Source of the DNA: Ditylenchus dipsaci
Lineage: Eukaryota > Nematoda > Chromadorea > Rhabditida > Anguinidae
Direction: 5' to 3'
DNA length: 64,000 bases
Assembly (NCBI GenBank): GCA_004194705.1
Contig: SADC01001009.1
Location: 310,001 to 374,000, forward strand
Every line of letters starts with the position of its first letter. Position 1 is the first letter of the stretch. The notes below the pieces were generated by a model that had not been told where the DNA came from, ran no database searches, and worked only from the letters and a program-made list of their open reading frames with translations. Below, in pieces: positions 1 through 10,944 of the stretch. The position numbers and the translations under genes are program-made.

Positions 1-390
1 ATGTTGCCTCAGCAAGATAATGATCCGAAACATGCTTCAGTGCTGCTTATGGGAAATGAAATGAGGAAGGCCAGGGCGGTGAAAAAGGGAAAGAAAGTGA
101 AGCAGGCCAGGGCGCCGAAGCAAATAGTGGCTGGATGGTTCAAGGATAATGATGTTACCGTTTTGCAATGGCCGTCTCAGTCTCCGGATCTCAACCCGAT
201 CGAACATCTATGGGAGGAATTGGACCGTCGGTTGCGCAAAAAGACTTACAAGAAATTGGACAAGCTGATGGAAGCAATCAAGGAAGAATGGCAGAAAATC
301 CCTTTGGAAAGAATTATAAAACTTGTTGATTCTATGCCTAAACGTTGTCAAGCTGTTATTGATGCAAAAGGTTACAGTACAAAGTACTAG
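1..390 (+). CDS. Tc1-like transposase, C-terminal part (truncated by window edge)
   Basis: This is the end of a Tc1/mariner DDE transposase, which cuts and pastes its element at TA dinucleotides. The frame is open from base 1, so the DNA-binding N-terminus and first catalytic Asp lie outside the window. Seen: a QDNDPKH motif carrying the second Asp (residue 6) and, near residues 57-70, the family block WPSQSPDLNPIEHLWEELDR, whose Glu68 is the third catalytic residue. Tc1 enzymes normally have 34 residues between these acids; here there are 61, because a Lys/Arg-rich segment (about residues 17-40) is inserted. The C-terminal tail is normal and ends with TAG at 388-390. No stop or frameshift is visible, so the copy may be young. 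Confidence 0.9.
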   Translation: MLPQQDNDPKHASVLLMGNEMRKARAVKKGKKVKQARAPKQIVAGWFKDNDVTVLQWPSQSPDLNPIEHLWEELDRRLRKKTYKKLDKLMEAIKEEWQKIPLERIIKLVDSMPKRCQAVIDAKGYSTKY

Positions 391-630
391 TTATTTAATA
401 AAATATTTGGTGCATTTTTTTCGGCCGCTGAAAATCGAAGTCATGGCATAAAAACGACTTTTTAGAGTTTTTCGAATTATATTTGCGCAGGAATCTCTAG
501 CGCATTTGAAAGAGCATTAAAAATGCTACAAAATGGCTCTACTCGTTTTTTGATAATGTGAAAAAATCACTGCAAGACATACAATTTTTAAAAATTACAC
601 CCTTGGTGCATTTTTTTGGCCGCTACTGTA
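1..630 (+). mobile_element. Tc1/mariner element, right half with IR/DR-type end
   Basis: Downstream of the transposase, the motif TTGGTGCATTTTTTT..GGCCGCT occurs at about 408-430 and again at 603-624, followed by ACTGTA. The outer copy ends at 628 with a TA target dinucleotide at 629-630. Two transposase-binding repeats about 195 bp apart in one end is the inverted-repeat/direct-repeat layout known from Tc1 relatives. Left end is outside the window. The element sits inside hAT coding sequence. Confidence 0.85.
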
Positions 631-631
631 G

Positions 632-991
632 ATAGTAAACGCTGTCCAAGCTGAAGCTTTACTGCTAGGATATGGTTTAAAGGGCGATGTGTTTCCTAAT
701 TCACAGCAAAATAGTGGGTCACGCATGTACTTTGAAGCTGAACCTGCAACTGCGAAAATGGCTGCCGAAATTTCTATCTATGATAATCTCGCGGCAAGTA
801 ATTTTCTTAATTCCTTGGAACTCAGTAAGAGGTTTGAAAAAAGACTTCCTATGCTAGCTCGATTTGCTGAAAAATATCCACCCATACAGGCTTCAAGCAC
901 GCCGAGCAAAAGAGCCTTTTCGCTACCACGCCTTAACGCAACAGAACTGCGCAATCATCACTATTTCTTAATAATATGTTGCCAGCAATAG
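632..991 (+). pseudogene. hAT transposase C-terminal dimerisation region, remnant
   Basis: An open frame starts directly at the Tc1 boundary and runs to TAG at 989-991. Near its end it matches the hAT C-terminal dimerisation region: LPMLARFAEKYPPIQASSTP followed by SKRAFSLPRL, corresponding to the usual ...KYL.IPASSVPSERVFS block. The usual Glu of SER is Lys here, and the frame breaks soon after, in the stretch that normally reads ..N.L.P. This is a decayed autonomous hAT copy. Upstream coding was interrupted by the Tc1 insertion, so the 5' part, if it survives, lies left of the window. Confidence 0.75.
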
Positions 992-1157
992 ATGAATCAT
1001 ATAATGCTGAAATTTTAATAAACTTGTAACACAATTGTATACTTTAATTGCTGCACATCAACAAAAAAATTCAATGTTTGTTATTTTCACAATGTTTAGG
1101 CCGAAATATGAATGAAATTTAAAAAACATAAAAATTTTGACAAAAAACTTTTAAAAA

Positions 1158-1330
1158 CAAAAGGGCACATTTTGCTTTGAAAAGGGCACATTTTTCGGAT
1201 AATGTGCCCTAAAAAGGGCACATAAAATTGGACCAAAAATATGTGCCCTAAAAAAGCAGATTGTGCCCTAAAAAGGGCACATATTTTTCAAAAATACGAT
1301 GTGCCCTGAAATGTGCCCTTTAGGGCACAT
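1158..1330. repeat. GGGCACAT / ATGTGCCC subterminal array
   Basis: Short repeats AAAAGGGCACAT and its reverse complement alternate through this stretch, giving many small hairpins. They lie just inside the proposed hAT right end. Confidence 0.85.
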
Positions 1331-1343
1331 TTGTCGAACCCTG

Positions 1344-2300
1344 GCCCTCGGTTGAGTAATTTTAGCCCCCCCCCAAAGACGGGGTTGAAAATTTTAACCC
1401 CGGGGCTTAAAGGGGCATGCTCGCCACGATGGAAATATTTTGAAAGGTGGTACCAGGTCAATTCAAACGAGAATTATTGTAAAATAAATTTTAGTTGAGT
1501 ACCCTGCGGTGAACAAGTAATCAAAAACATTTCCTTGTTTAATAGCATCGGTGGCCTAGTGGGATAGCAGAGGCGTACTGCAAAGGGACAGTATACCAAG
1601 TGGCTCCATCCTCCGGGCAAATCTTTTTTGTCTCCATCCTTCGGTTCCAGTCTTCACTGGAACCGGAGGATGGAGCCGGAGGATCCCCTTTGGAGGAATC
1701 CTCCGGAGTAGTGCCCATCCCTGCTGGATAGTATCCAAACCATCTGATTATTGCTCAAATCATCCGGGGAGGGGGTGTTAAAACCGAGTAGCATCCAATT
1801 ATCTTTATTCGATGTAAATCCGATCTGACTTTAAAATATTACTTTGTTAAATCATCCGACTTTTTAAAGTTACTCTGCTACGTCAAGTGTAGTAGTAGTA
1901 AAAATTTTCATTTTTAAATTTTTTCTTTTGAATATGCAGTTGTTGAATTTTCTGGTTTTTTAATTTTCTTACTTTTTTAGAAAACCCGAGCCAAGAAATT
2001 TTTTTATTCAATAATATTCAATATCGAATTCATACAGTATTTACGTATGTAACGGCACTTTTTATGTTTGGTTGATTCAGCAAAGAAATAAGACAAAGTT
2101 GACCCCCGACATGATGTTGTTACAATATCGACCTCTCTGTTAGATGTCAATAAAAGATGATTTACGATGACATTCCACTCTTAATATAAGACCAATCGTT
2201 AAAACAGATCTAAGTGGTGCGATTATCAAGAGTGAATTTATAAAAAAAGCCTCATCCAAAATTGCAGACAACGATTTACAACGTGGTCTTGTATCGAGAT
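1344..2300. other. No gene recognised; possible tRNA-like A-box
   Basis: No coding exon is recognised. At 1549-1590 the sequence GGTGGCCTAGTGGGATAGC resembles a tRNA D-arm/A-box and could be the head of a tRNA-derived SINE, but no matching B-box or cloverleaf was found. A GGAACCGGAGGATGG-type inverted repeat lies at about 1600-1705. Confidence 0.3.
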
Positions 2301-2542
2301 TACCGTAATTCCTCTAATTAGCCACCCCTAAATTCAAAAAACGGCTTTCTGGCATTGTGTTTTTGACCTATGTTTTGAAAACCACTGTTAGGCAAGTCAC
2401 CATCTATTTTGTAGCTCATCTCACTGGCTACAAATTGAGGGGTAACTTGCCAAAGAGGAGTTTTCAAAAAATGGGTCAAAAACACAATGCCAAGAACACG
2501 ATTTTGAATCAGAGGGGGCGGCTTATTAGAGGAATTACGGTA
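2301..2542. mobile_element. MITE with TACCGTAATTCCTCTAAT ends
   Basis: The left end TACCGTAATTCCTCTAATTA at 2301 is repeated in inverse at 2515-2542. The inner arms also pair: a TTGTGTTTTTGACC-type segment near 2356 with its inverse near 2475. The element is a 242-bp foldback. Related ends occur at 16478, 27768, 28430 and 47040. Confidence 0.75.
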
Positions 2543-3429
2543 GTCTTATATCAGTGTGGATTCTTATTAATTCATCGCTTATGAACATGTTTTCAAGACT
2601 CTAAAGTTCCCTCCTGTACTTTTTTCGACTATATTTCAGTAAGGATTTGCTATAAATTTTACAGCATTATAATTTTCAAAGTTTTTACCTGGTAGAATAG
2701 CAAATTACCGGCTCCCTGATATGTCTCTGGTAACGGTGTAATATAAAATATGTGAGTTACGAAAAGAATCGGATGTTTTGACGATCAGAAGATATCCTAA
2801 GCACTGATTTAGGGTACTTAGATACTGGTTTGGAGCAGTTCAGGGTGATTTCAGATTGTTGAGATTGATTCAGGGTGGAATTGTGAGCGATTTAGCCCAT
2901 CTGACTGGAAATCTCATCCACACGATCGAATTTTAGCGAAAAGTTTATAGTTTTACAGAATGATTTGGCGGGGTGAAAGAATTGTAGCCATTCAAATTTC
3001 TCCACTACAAATTGCGCCAAAATAAAATTTCGCCAAATGGGAATTGCGTCATTTTTTAGTTGAATTATTTGGTTTTTTTTACTTTTACGGTTGTCGAATA
3101 AACCCCCCGCCAAAACATCGGTGGCCCACCTCAACCGAATAAGGTCCACTTCTGATAAAAAAATATATACAACATTGAGAAAAAAAGTTTTCACAATGTC
3201 CTTCCAAACATTAACGTGTCGCGTTTTATCAAAATTCGTTGGGTTCCGAATGATTGCAGTGAGATGGGATAAAGAAATATTTCAATCTCTAATGTATCAG
3301 TGATCAGAGATGTAGGCAAAAAATTCAGGCGAAAGTGTAAAGGACACCAAAAAGGACACCAATGGACACCAGGACACACTGTAAAGGACGCCAAAGGGTG
3401 AGGGTTGAGGGTGAATCAAGACTACTGAG

Positions 3430-3555
3430 GATGAATCTAAGGCAACCGGACATTCGTCTCTTTTTGAAAATTTTGTCGCGCGACATTCGTCTTTTTTTCA
3501 GAATTTTGTCGCGCGACATTCGTCTTTTTTTGTAAACTTTGCCGAACGACATTTA
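3430..3555. repeat. GTCGCGCGACATTCGTC minisatellite, one end of the GGCAACCGG family
   Basis: About three tandem units of roughly 32 bp around the palindrome TGTCGCGCGACA follow the terminal word GGCAACCGGACATT at 3441. The same terminus opens the complete element at 29393, so this looks like a solitary end of that family. No second end was found nearby. Confidence 0.7.
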
Positions 3556-3892
3556 TTATTCTTGATATTCTTTCTATTCTATTCTTTTGTTGTCTTGTCT
3601 TTTGTTGTCTTTTGTTTCGATTCTTTATTATTCTTTTCCATTTTTGATGACATGACCCCTCAAATAACCCCACCAAAAATCCCCCCCCCCCTCAAATAAC
3701 CCCCTGAAATAACCTAACCTTAACCAACCAAACCAAAAAATTTTACTTTCAGTCTGCATGATAGCTACACATAGCGTACCCAGGGGGGGGAGATCTAGCC
3801 GGGCTATAGCCTCCCACCGTCAGGTTTTTTTAGCCTTTTTCTTGTTTTTTAGCCTTATTTAGCTTTTTTTGCCTTTTTAAGGGCAAGGCAAT

Positions 3893-4400
3893 CCAACCTG
3901 AAAGGGTACCTGGATACCACAAAAAGATGGAATTTGAACATAGTTTCTTGACTGGGGCCTACCGCATAAAGAAACTCATACATTTTTCATGCATCCAGAG
4001 TCCCTTTAGAGTGATTTGCGTCTAAGTATGTGGGTGTGCGCATCTCAACCCCAAGCAACCAAGCCCGAAGGGGCGCGGGGGGCTTGGTTGGTTAGAGATT
4101 CGCACACCCACATACCTTAGACATAATTCCGAGCAAGACTCTTGATCAAAAATGCATTAAGCGACTCTTTTGCCCAGCTCCAGTGACCAAAAACGCGGTA
4201 GAATCCCTTAATACAAGGTGTTTTGCCTTGGTCCCCAAGGCAATAAGTCTTATTTTGGCCAAAGAATTTTTTTTCAAAAAATCTATTTTTACGTGGAAAA
4301 GTGTCAGAAAACAACTTTTAATCGTTTTAAGCATATAAAAATTACTTAGAAGTCGTTTAAACATGATTTACAAATTAGTAAAAAATGCGCCACCGCCCCC
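3893..4400. mobile_element. Palindromic repeat family R1, copy A
   Basis: A roughly 500-bp repeat with a central hairpin of CAACCAAGCC and GGCTTGGTTG (about 4045-4095) and imperfect inverted flanks such as GTCTAAG.TATGTGGGTGTGC. Other copies: 33960-34410, 61200-62115 (inverted) and a fragment at 26640-26765. It does not code for a recognisable protein. Confidence 0.75.
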
Positions 4401-4633
4401 CCCCCCCCCCAAGTAAATAAGTTCCGAAGTCCATCCAAAAGACATATTTGGAACCCAAAAAACATTAATAATTGCACAAATGGACGACCACTTGTTTGGT
4501 TGTCGCATAGATTATCCAGACGAACTGAAGTTGGATTTAGAAAAAGATTTTAAATAATGAGAGCTCTTCATAAGACAACAAAGCTTAATTTAATTTTTTT
4601 TCCATTATCTGTCAGAGTATTTTTTATGGTTAA

Positions 4634-4740
4634 CACTTATTTCCGCCAAAATCATTTCCGCTAAACTCATTCCGCCAACCTTATTTCCGCCAATTTCATT
4701 TCCGCCAAACTTATTTCCGCCAACCTCATTTCCGCCATTT
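4634..4740. repeat. TTTCCGCCAAACTTA minisatellite
   Basis: Eight or so degenerate 15-17-bp units of the form CATTTCCGCCAA.CT stand in tandem. No partner array in inverse orientation was seen nearby. Confidence 0.8.
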
Positions 4741-5527
4741 TTTAAGGAAGCCCTAAGAAAACAATTTTGGATTACCGAATTTCTCGTTTTTTTTTTTTTC
4801 ATTTGTGTACTTTATTGTATGCGTTGCTGCTTTTCCTAGCTTGTATGTAAATTATTGGTATGTGAATTGTTTATTGTAGAGAATGGCATCGATCAGCAAA
4901 ACGAGTAAGAGAAAGCTGCTTTTGATTTGGAACGGTCATGAAATGCGTAAGGGCTATGCAAATTCGGCTTTTCGGCAAGGGCTATGCAAATTTAATAAAA
5001 TTTATTTTTATTTTATTTTTTGAAACCTCTAAAAGTCTACCTTTCTAAAATCCTTCAATGAAGTTTATAGCTTGTTGAAAAGCTGAGATCCTGGGCTACA
5101 CGACAATACTAAAACTTTTAAAAAATTAGCACAAAAATTAAGAGAAAAATGCCAAAATAAAAACAAAGTTAAAATTAGTCGGAAAAAAAGTGTTTTAGTC
5201 GGAGAAAAAAGTATTGTCCATAAGAAAAAATTTGTCTTGGCACGAATTGTTTTATCAATAACGTTTTGGCATTTAAATGCTTTTAGAAATAACTGTTTTT
5301 GGAATAACGAAGCGAAACAAATTGATTCAAGACCTTTACTGCTCGCTATATGCTCTACGCTTTTTGAGCTGAAAATACCTCCAAAACCTGACAATTATAT
5401 TGCACTAAAGATAAAAACGAACCATGGTATGCTACCCGAAATCGTGCGTTGAACACGGCTTGATAATACCAAAATGACGAATTAACTACTCAAAACCTCA
5501 CTACCAGAGTAGTGAGCGTTAAGACGG

Positions 5528-5747
5528 AATGCTCACACGTTTTAAATGGTCCGCCGCCAATTCAAAAAATTTTCCTAATCATTGCAATTCTGTACGGATT
5601 TTGTGGCTTGATTTCTAACGAAACTAAACCTAAAATTTGAATTTAGACCTTGTTTTGTTAGAAACCAAGTTAAAACCTCGTACAGAAGTTGAATGATTAG
5701 GGAAAATTTTCGAATTGGCGGGGACAAATTTTGAACAGGTGAGCATG
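5528..5747. mobile_element. Palindromic MITE, GAATTGGCGGGG family, copy 1
   Basis: A nearly complete hairpin: the left arm holds CCGCCAATTC, TCCTAATCATT and TTTCTAACGAAAC; the right arm holds their inverses. Copies 2 and 3 are at 61383-61615 and 62887-63112. Non-coding. Confidence 0.8.
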
Positions 5748-6161
5748 GACCTTTAATTTTCGCACTATACAACAAAATAATCGTCATAAATTTTTTTAAA
5801 TTTGAATTCGAGCTATAATTTGGCAAATTTAATTTTTGAAGTTGCGGCTCATCGAATTTTAAATTCTTCGGCTGTTTAGAATACACATTTGTGTCTGTAC
5901 CATTAGTTATGTTTAACCTCTTGAAATCAAAAAATAAATAAACACCCTACACATTATATCACCAGGGTAAAAATGTTTAAAAAATTATATTAAGCAGTGA
6001 AAAGTAGTTTTAGGAGGTGGTTCGGTAATTTTTCAAAAATCAGAGCGCGACGTAGACTAAGGAATTGCCCCCATGCTCAGCAGATATCCACTGGTATATT
6101 GACACACTGGTATATTATTTACCGGTCCTGAAAATAGGTATTCAGTCAGGTCACTAAGCTA

Positions 6162-7573
6162 CAGTCAAGTCTCGATATAAGATACCCCCGATACAAGATA
6201 CACCTCGATATAAGATACACCTGGCACACATTTGGTTGGTCTTAGAGAAATTATTTTTTTTTTTTTTGCATATTCTTGTAGATCACGTATGATTTCTAAG
6301 TGAAACTGAGCCATTGAGCCGGTATTACCGGAAAAAGTGGTACAAGAATCAAATCGAAGTTATGAAATGACCATGATACAGGTATCATGGTGTTTGTTAG
6401 ACATTTGTGTTCAATGTCTTTTGTTTACAAAATTTTATTTTCGAGTTGTGTGCCTTTAGTATTCAAAATGACCGCTAGAATCTAGCAAACATTTTGGTAG
6501 TAAAAAACCTCTAAGTTTGTATTTTAAAAATTTCAGAAAATAGCAAAATCAGGTCAAGTAACAGAGTCTCACAGAAATTAGGTCACGTAAAACGCTTTAT
6601 GTGACTTGGTTTTGCTGGTCTAGATTTTTTTTTCACATAAACTTATTGATTTTTTATCACTAAAATGCTTGCTAAATTCTAGTGTTATTCTGGCGAAAAA
6701 GAACTACAAGTTCATATAAAAAAAGTAAAGACGGCTAAAGTGCCTTATACCAACTGTTCCGAAAGTTGTTTTTGACCACTTTTTTGAACTTATCACGTCG
6801 TAATTAGTCGAAAAAACATGTTTTTTGGTGTGGGACGACATTTTTTGAAAAACAAAATTTTTGACCAAAATTGACCATTTTTCATTTATTTGCTCATAAA
6901 TCATTATTTCAATCTTCACGTTTCTCTTGTACGCTCTGGCCGTGTGGGCTAAACTCATTGCCATTTTTACATACAGCAGCCATGTGAATTGGTGGATGTG
7001 TAACTATATTTATGGGGTATAGACGTTTGACTACAAATGTAACATTTGTTACATTTTGTACCATGTACTTTGTACATGTACCGGACCATGTACCCCAAAG
7101 GGTCAGCCCTTATCCCGGACCATGTACCCCCAAAGGGGCTTCCTATTGAATTAGGGTGCCTGCCGAAGGCAGTCAGGTGTGTATATTAGGGTCAGCCCTT
7201 GGCCCGAACAATGTACCCCCAAATGTAAGAAATGTTACATTTGTAGTAAAACGTCTACTCACCATATTTATGATCATTTATCATCATTTTTGGTCATTTT
7301 TTGGTCAAAAAAATTTTTCAAAAACTTGTGGTCCCACACTTAAAAACATGTTTTTTCGACTAATTACGACGTGATAAGTTCAAAAAAGTGCTCAAAAATG
7401 ACTTTCGGGAACAGTTGGTATAAGGCACTCCGGCCGTAAAGACCAGCAAAACCAAGTCACATAACAGCGTTTTACGTAAACTAATCTGTGTAATGTATGT
7501 TTAACACGAAAAACTCGATTTAAGATACACATGGTCCGGTCCCGAGGGTGTATCTTATATCAAGACTCGACTG
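6162..7573. mobile_element. Pogo-like element (1.4 kb) with another foldback inside
   Basis: Ends read CAGTCAAGTCTCGATATAAG at 6162 and the inverse ..CAAGACTCGACTG at 7573, flanked by TA on both sides; GATATAAGATACACC repeats follow each end. Such CTCGATATAA ends with TA duplication are typical of pogo-type Tc1/mariner elements. The interior lacks a transposase and holds a second foldback (about 6726-7443). Confidence 0.75.
6726..7443. mobile_element. Foldback element with GTGCCTTATACCAACTGTTC ends
   Basis: Inverted arms of about 130 bp run from 6738 and end at 7430; they share CTTATCACGTCGTAATTAGT. The termini resemble those of the element at 33824-34530 (..CTGTTCCCAAAAGT..GACCACTTTTTTGAGCTT), so the two belong to one family although their interiors differ. 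Confidence 0.7.
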
Positions 7574-8574
7574 TACTCCGATACTGAAGTTTTGAGTAGT
7601 GCATTCGCCACTTTGGTATTATCAAACCGTGTTCAGCGCACGATTTCAGATAGCATACCATGGTCTGATTTAGGTCTGACGCCGTTGACCCATGAAAGAG
7701 TTGTAAGGTATAAATAATAGTGGAGTTTAATGATGTTCAGATTACGTTGTAAAGCAATAGGAAATCGCCTCGGTAGGCTTCTCGCAACTTGATGAAAAAA
7801 TGACACATCGACGGATTCGATTTCATGTGTTTCTGGATTTTGTTATTGTTGCTTTTGCTTGGATTGTTGCCACCTGGACTTTGTAAATGGTAGATAGATA
7901 GCAGATCGACTACGCTAAACACGAATCCGGTATTCACGCTATAATACACAGGGATAATTTTTATTGGATACCCTGTACACAGGTATGGATTATCTAGGGT
8001 GGGGCAACGGGCTTCAGAAATTAATTTTTCGGAAAAAATTGCAGATTAAAAACAGTGTAAAGTCGAAAATAGATGATGACAATGAAGCAATGCTGAAAAT
8101 AGTCGCAGTCATTTGCTCGATGGCTTTTGACCTAGTAGTCAGTAAAATTAATGAAAAATAAATGAAGTAAACAGAGTGTGCCTTTACGGGGATTTGAAGC
8201 ATATGCCTAAGCCAGGGATCCCATACATTTTTTTTAAAAATAAGTAGATTCGATTGGAATTCGACTTTTCATATCGAAGCGTCGAAAATTTCGACTTTCG
8301 ACCTTCGACTTTGATGCGTCGATTCGAAGATTTCGACACGTTGCCTTTCGTCTCTACACGTAAAATTATCTCCGCTGCAGCCGAATAATGACCACTAGCT
8401 CGAGGGCCGACTGTCGGCGGACCACCCTTGCCTTGGTCAAGCTGCTAATTAAATGTTTATAAATTCTCTTCTCACCTACTAACTTTCCTGGCACACTACC
8501 TACACTCTTTACCGACCTTTCTAAACTCCTGGCTCACCTACATACTATTCTGAACGATCTATACACATAGCTAA

Positions 8575-8792
8575 TTTTAATCCAGTGGTACGGCACAAAG
8601 TGCCACTGGATGGCACTAATAACCACTGAATTGCCACCAAAGTTGTCAAATCCAGTGGTAATCCACTGGATTAGACGGAATAAACTGGAAATCCAGTGGA
8701 TTACCACTGAACTTAGCTAGAATCCAGTGGCATTACACTGGATCAAATAACTAAGTGGCATTCCAGTGCACTTGGTGCATTCCACTGGATTT
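8575..8792. repeat. ATCCAGTGG / CCACTGGAT cluster
   Basis: About fourteen copies of CCAGTGG or CCACTGG in alternating orientation, often extended to AATCCAGTGGTAATCCACTG. The arrangement can fold into many small hairpins. Possibly the fused ends of a small MITE. Confidence 0.75.
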
Positions 8793-9394
8793 TTATAATT
8801 GGAAGGCATGCTGCGGTTTTTAAACTGGGATTTTCTTAAATATATAATTACGGTTGACCAATCAGTCTTTATTAAATTTGTTGAAATCTTGCATACCGTA
8901 TTTCTTTAATAAGTTGGCACCTAAATTTCATTTTTTTCGGTGCTTGTAGACTTTTTTTTATTCAAACAATTTATTCCTTATTTGGCCATCCTTTTTTGGA
9001 ACGCGACATCTCATGTAAAATTATGTAAAGGTGACATATCATTAAAAAACAGGGTGATAACTTTATCATTTTTTGTGGTTCTTAAGGCTTGCGAATCTTT
9101 ACTTTTAGTCACATTTAAGGTCACAAAACATTTGCACAGGTTTCGTGAACTTTCCTATTTAGAGACAGAAAAAGGCTTCGGCGGATTCCGGGAAGGATTT
9201 TGGAAAAAGAAATATTCGGAATTTGTTAACCAAGACAAAAACTGAAAAAATTCACATTTTCGTGTCAAATTTGCTAATTTTTGACGACTTTAAACACCAT
9301 ATAAGTCCGAAAAAAGCGCTGTAACTGAAGTGCCTTTTAAAGTCTAATTTTACCATATAATTACAAACTCGAGTTTCAAGGGGCAGCGAAAGAT

Positions 9395-9515
9395 TGCGCA
9401 AATTCAGATTGCGCAATGTTCGAATCGCGCTAATGCAGATCGCGCTAATGCGGATGACGCCAAAATCAAATTGCGCAAAGGCAGATTGCGCAAATGCAAA
9501 TTGCGAAAAATGCTG
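9395..9515. repeat. GATTGCGCAAATGCA minisatellite
   Basis: Seven or eight units of about 15 bp (GATTGCGCAAATTCA and variants). A related array in the opposite orientation lies at 45918-46015 but is too far away to be its natural partner. Confidence 0.8.
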
Positions 9516-10063
9516 GTTAGGCTAAAATTGTACTTGAGTTCTTATGAGTTTTAAGTATCTGTCTGTGAGATATCTAACATGGATTTGCTGAACGTGACCG
9601 GAAATCAGGCTTGAACAAAAATCCAGCGTAAATCCGAGCCAAAATCCACCATCTACAATTTGTCTCGAACACAAAAGTGGCGACCCACACACCAACATGC
9701 CAAATACCATATAGAGATACAAGTGACCGATTAAGCTGAGGCAAATTCGGTTTCTTATTCTTCTCACGATTCTTTTTTGAACAACAGAGTGACACACAAC
9801 GCTAAGCATGACGCTTTTTAGCAAAACAACCGTTCTGGTGTAAAGACAAGTGTGTTAAACACTAACTTCATACACTGTAACAACATCATAAAAAACCTTG
9901 TAGAAGCTATACAGCTAATAGCTCTGCAGACACACACAAAAAGGAATTCTCAGTCAATTTTTAGAAAACGAACACCGTACTCGCTGACAAATTATTTATT
10001 CTCTAAACAACCAGAAACATCAGATGTACAAAAAGGAGCGAACATATAAATGGTCCGCGAAAT

Positions 10064-10145
10064 AATGACGCGCGAAATAATGTCGGCGAAATATTTGTCG
10101 GCGAAATAATGTCGGCGAAATAATTGTCGGCGAAATATGTCCGGT
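10064..10145. repeat. GTCGGCGAAATAATT minisatellite
   Basis: Five to six tandem units of 15-17 bp. The same unit, in the same orientation, forms another array at 51170-51290. Confidence 0.85.
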
Positions 10146-10174
10146 ACCGGATGGAATAGGACTAAAGAAAAAAG

Positions 10175-10345
10175 AAATCAATTATTGCCCAATACTCAAA
10201 AATACCCGAGAAAACGGCATTCCACCATTATCAAACCATCTTTAGCATGCTCGAATCAGTTCAGAAAACAGCTTTTGGAACCCAAAAGTGAAAAAAATTG
10301 ATCAAGTGGACGACCATTGGTTTTGTAGGTTCAGACTAAATTTAA
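10175..10345. mobile_element. R2 hairpin repeat, partial copy
   Basis: Holds the right half of repeat R2: CAATACTCAAAAATACCC, CATTATCAAACCATCTT, AGCATGCTCGAATCAGT and GTGGACGACCA. Full palindromic copies lie at 44420-44755, 49943-50290 and 52489-52796. Confidence 0.65.
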
Positions 10346-10944
10346 ATTCCGTAAAATTTTTGTTTGGAGTGGCGACTCCGACTCCAAAATATATAACCGT
10401 GAGCTATTATAATAACACCCTACCCCAAAATTGGCAAACATGGAAATTATAGCTGAAAGCAGCCGAAAGGCAGGTGGTGAAGTAAAGATAGGTGAGATTC
10501 CCAATCCAGCTTGAGAATAATTGGTACCTGGCTTTCTAGCCGGCTTCGTCAAAGGTCTTTATGACCAAAACAGTGATTTGACCAAATGTTCTTTGATAAA
10601 ATAAGTAACAGACCAATATACGATTGGCCAAACAATTTAAATTCAAACAAGTGATTGTTGAAATACGCAATTTTGATGAAACCCTTATTTGATGAATGTC
10701 TTTTTGTTCAAATAGTTGATTGTTGAGTTCTCTAATTGATGAGTTACAGGCAAGCCCAATTTGCCGGGGTTCTATTTGTAGAGGTTCAATTTGAAGAGGA
10801 TCAATTCACCGCCGCCGCCCGCTTCACTTAAACAGTAGGTACTACCACCTCAATCAGAAAACTTGAGAACCTGGTGCTAACATCTGAATATAGTTGTCTG
10901 GGTACCTGAGTAAATGGTAGCACCATTTGGATTAGACCAGATAC
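10346..10944. other. No gene recognised
   Basis: AT-rich sequence up to the left arm of the large inverted duplication. I see no coding exon and no clear element end. Confidence 0.4.

Larger units (their letters stand above)
631..1343 (+). mobile_element. hAT transposon, 3' part, with tandem subterminal repeats
   Basis: The hAT transposase remnant is followed at about 1158-1330 by ten or so copies of GGGCACAT in both orientations. The sequence then ends ..TTTGTCGAACCCTG at 1343; the reverse complement CAGGGTTCGACAAA resembles hAT termini. Arrays of short subterminal repeats are known transposase-binding sites in hAT elements. I infer that remnant, array and terminus belong to one element. 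Target duplication cannot be checked because the left end is missing. Confidence 0.6.
5421..7664. mobile_element. Outer inverted repeat enclosing a pogo-like element (nested structure)
   Basis: About 80 bp beginning CCATGGTATGCTA at 5421 return as an inverted copy ending at 7664; both contain GAACACGG.TTGATAATACC. Within lie a palindromic MITE (5528-5747) and a pogo-like element (6162-7573), so the structure is a transposon into which others inserted. No target duplication was identified. Confidence 0.65.

Noticed and set aside
1556..1738. 60-residue minus-strand ORF near a tRNA-like A-box
   Set aside because: Lies over an inverted repeat (GGAACCGGAGGATGG); no homologue recognised, and no complete tRNA fold.
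9680..9705. Possible LTR-retrotransposon primer-binding site (TGGCGACCC)
   Set aside because: No LTR boundary, polypurine tract or coding region could be linked to it.
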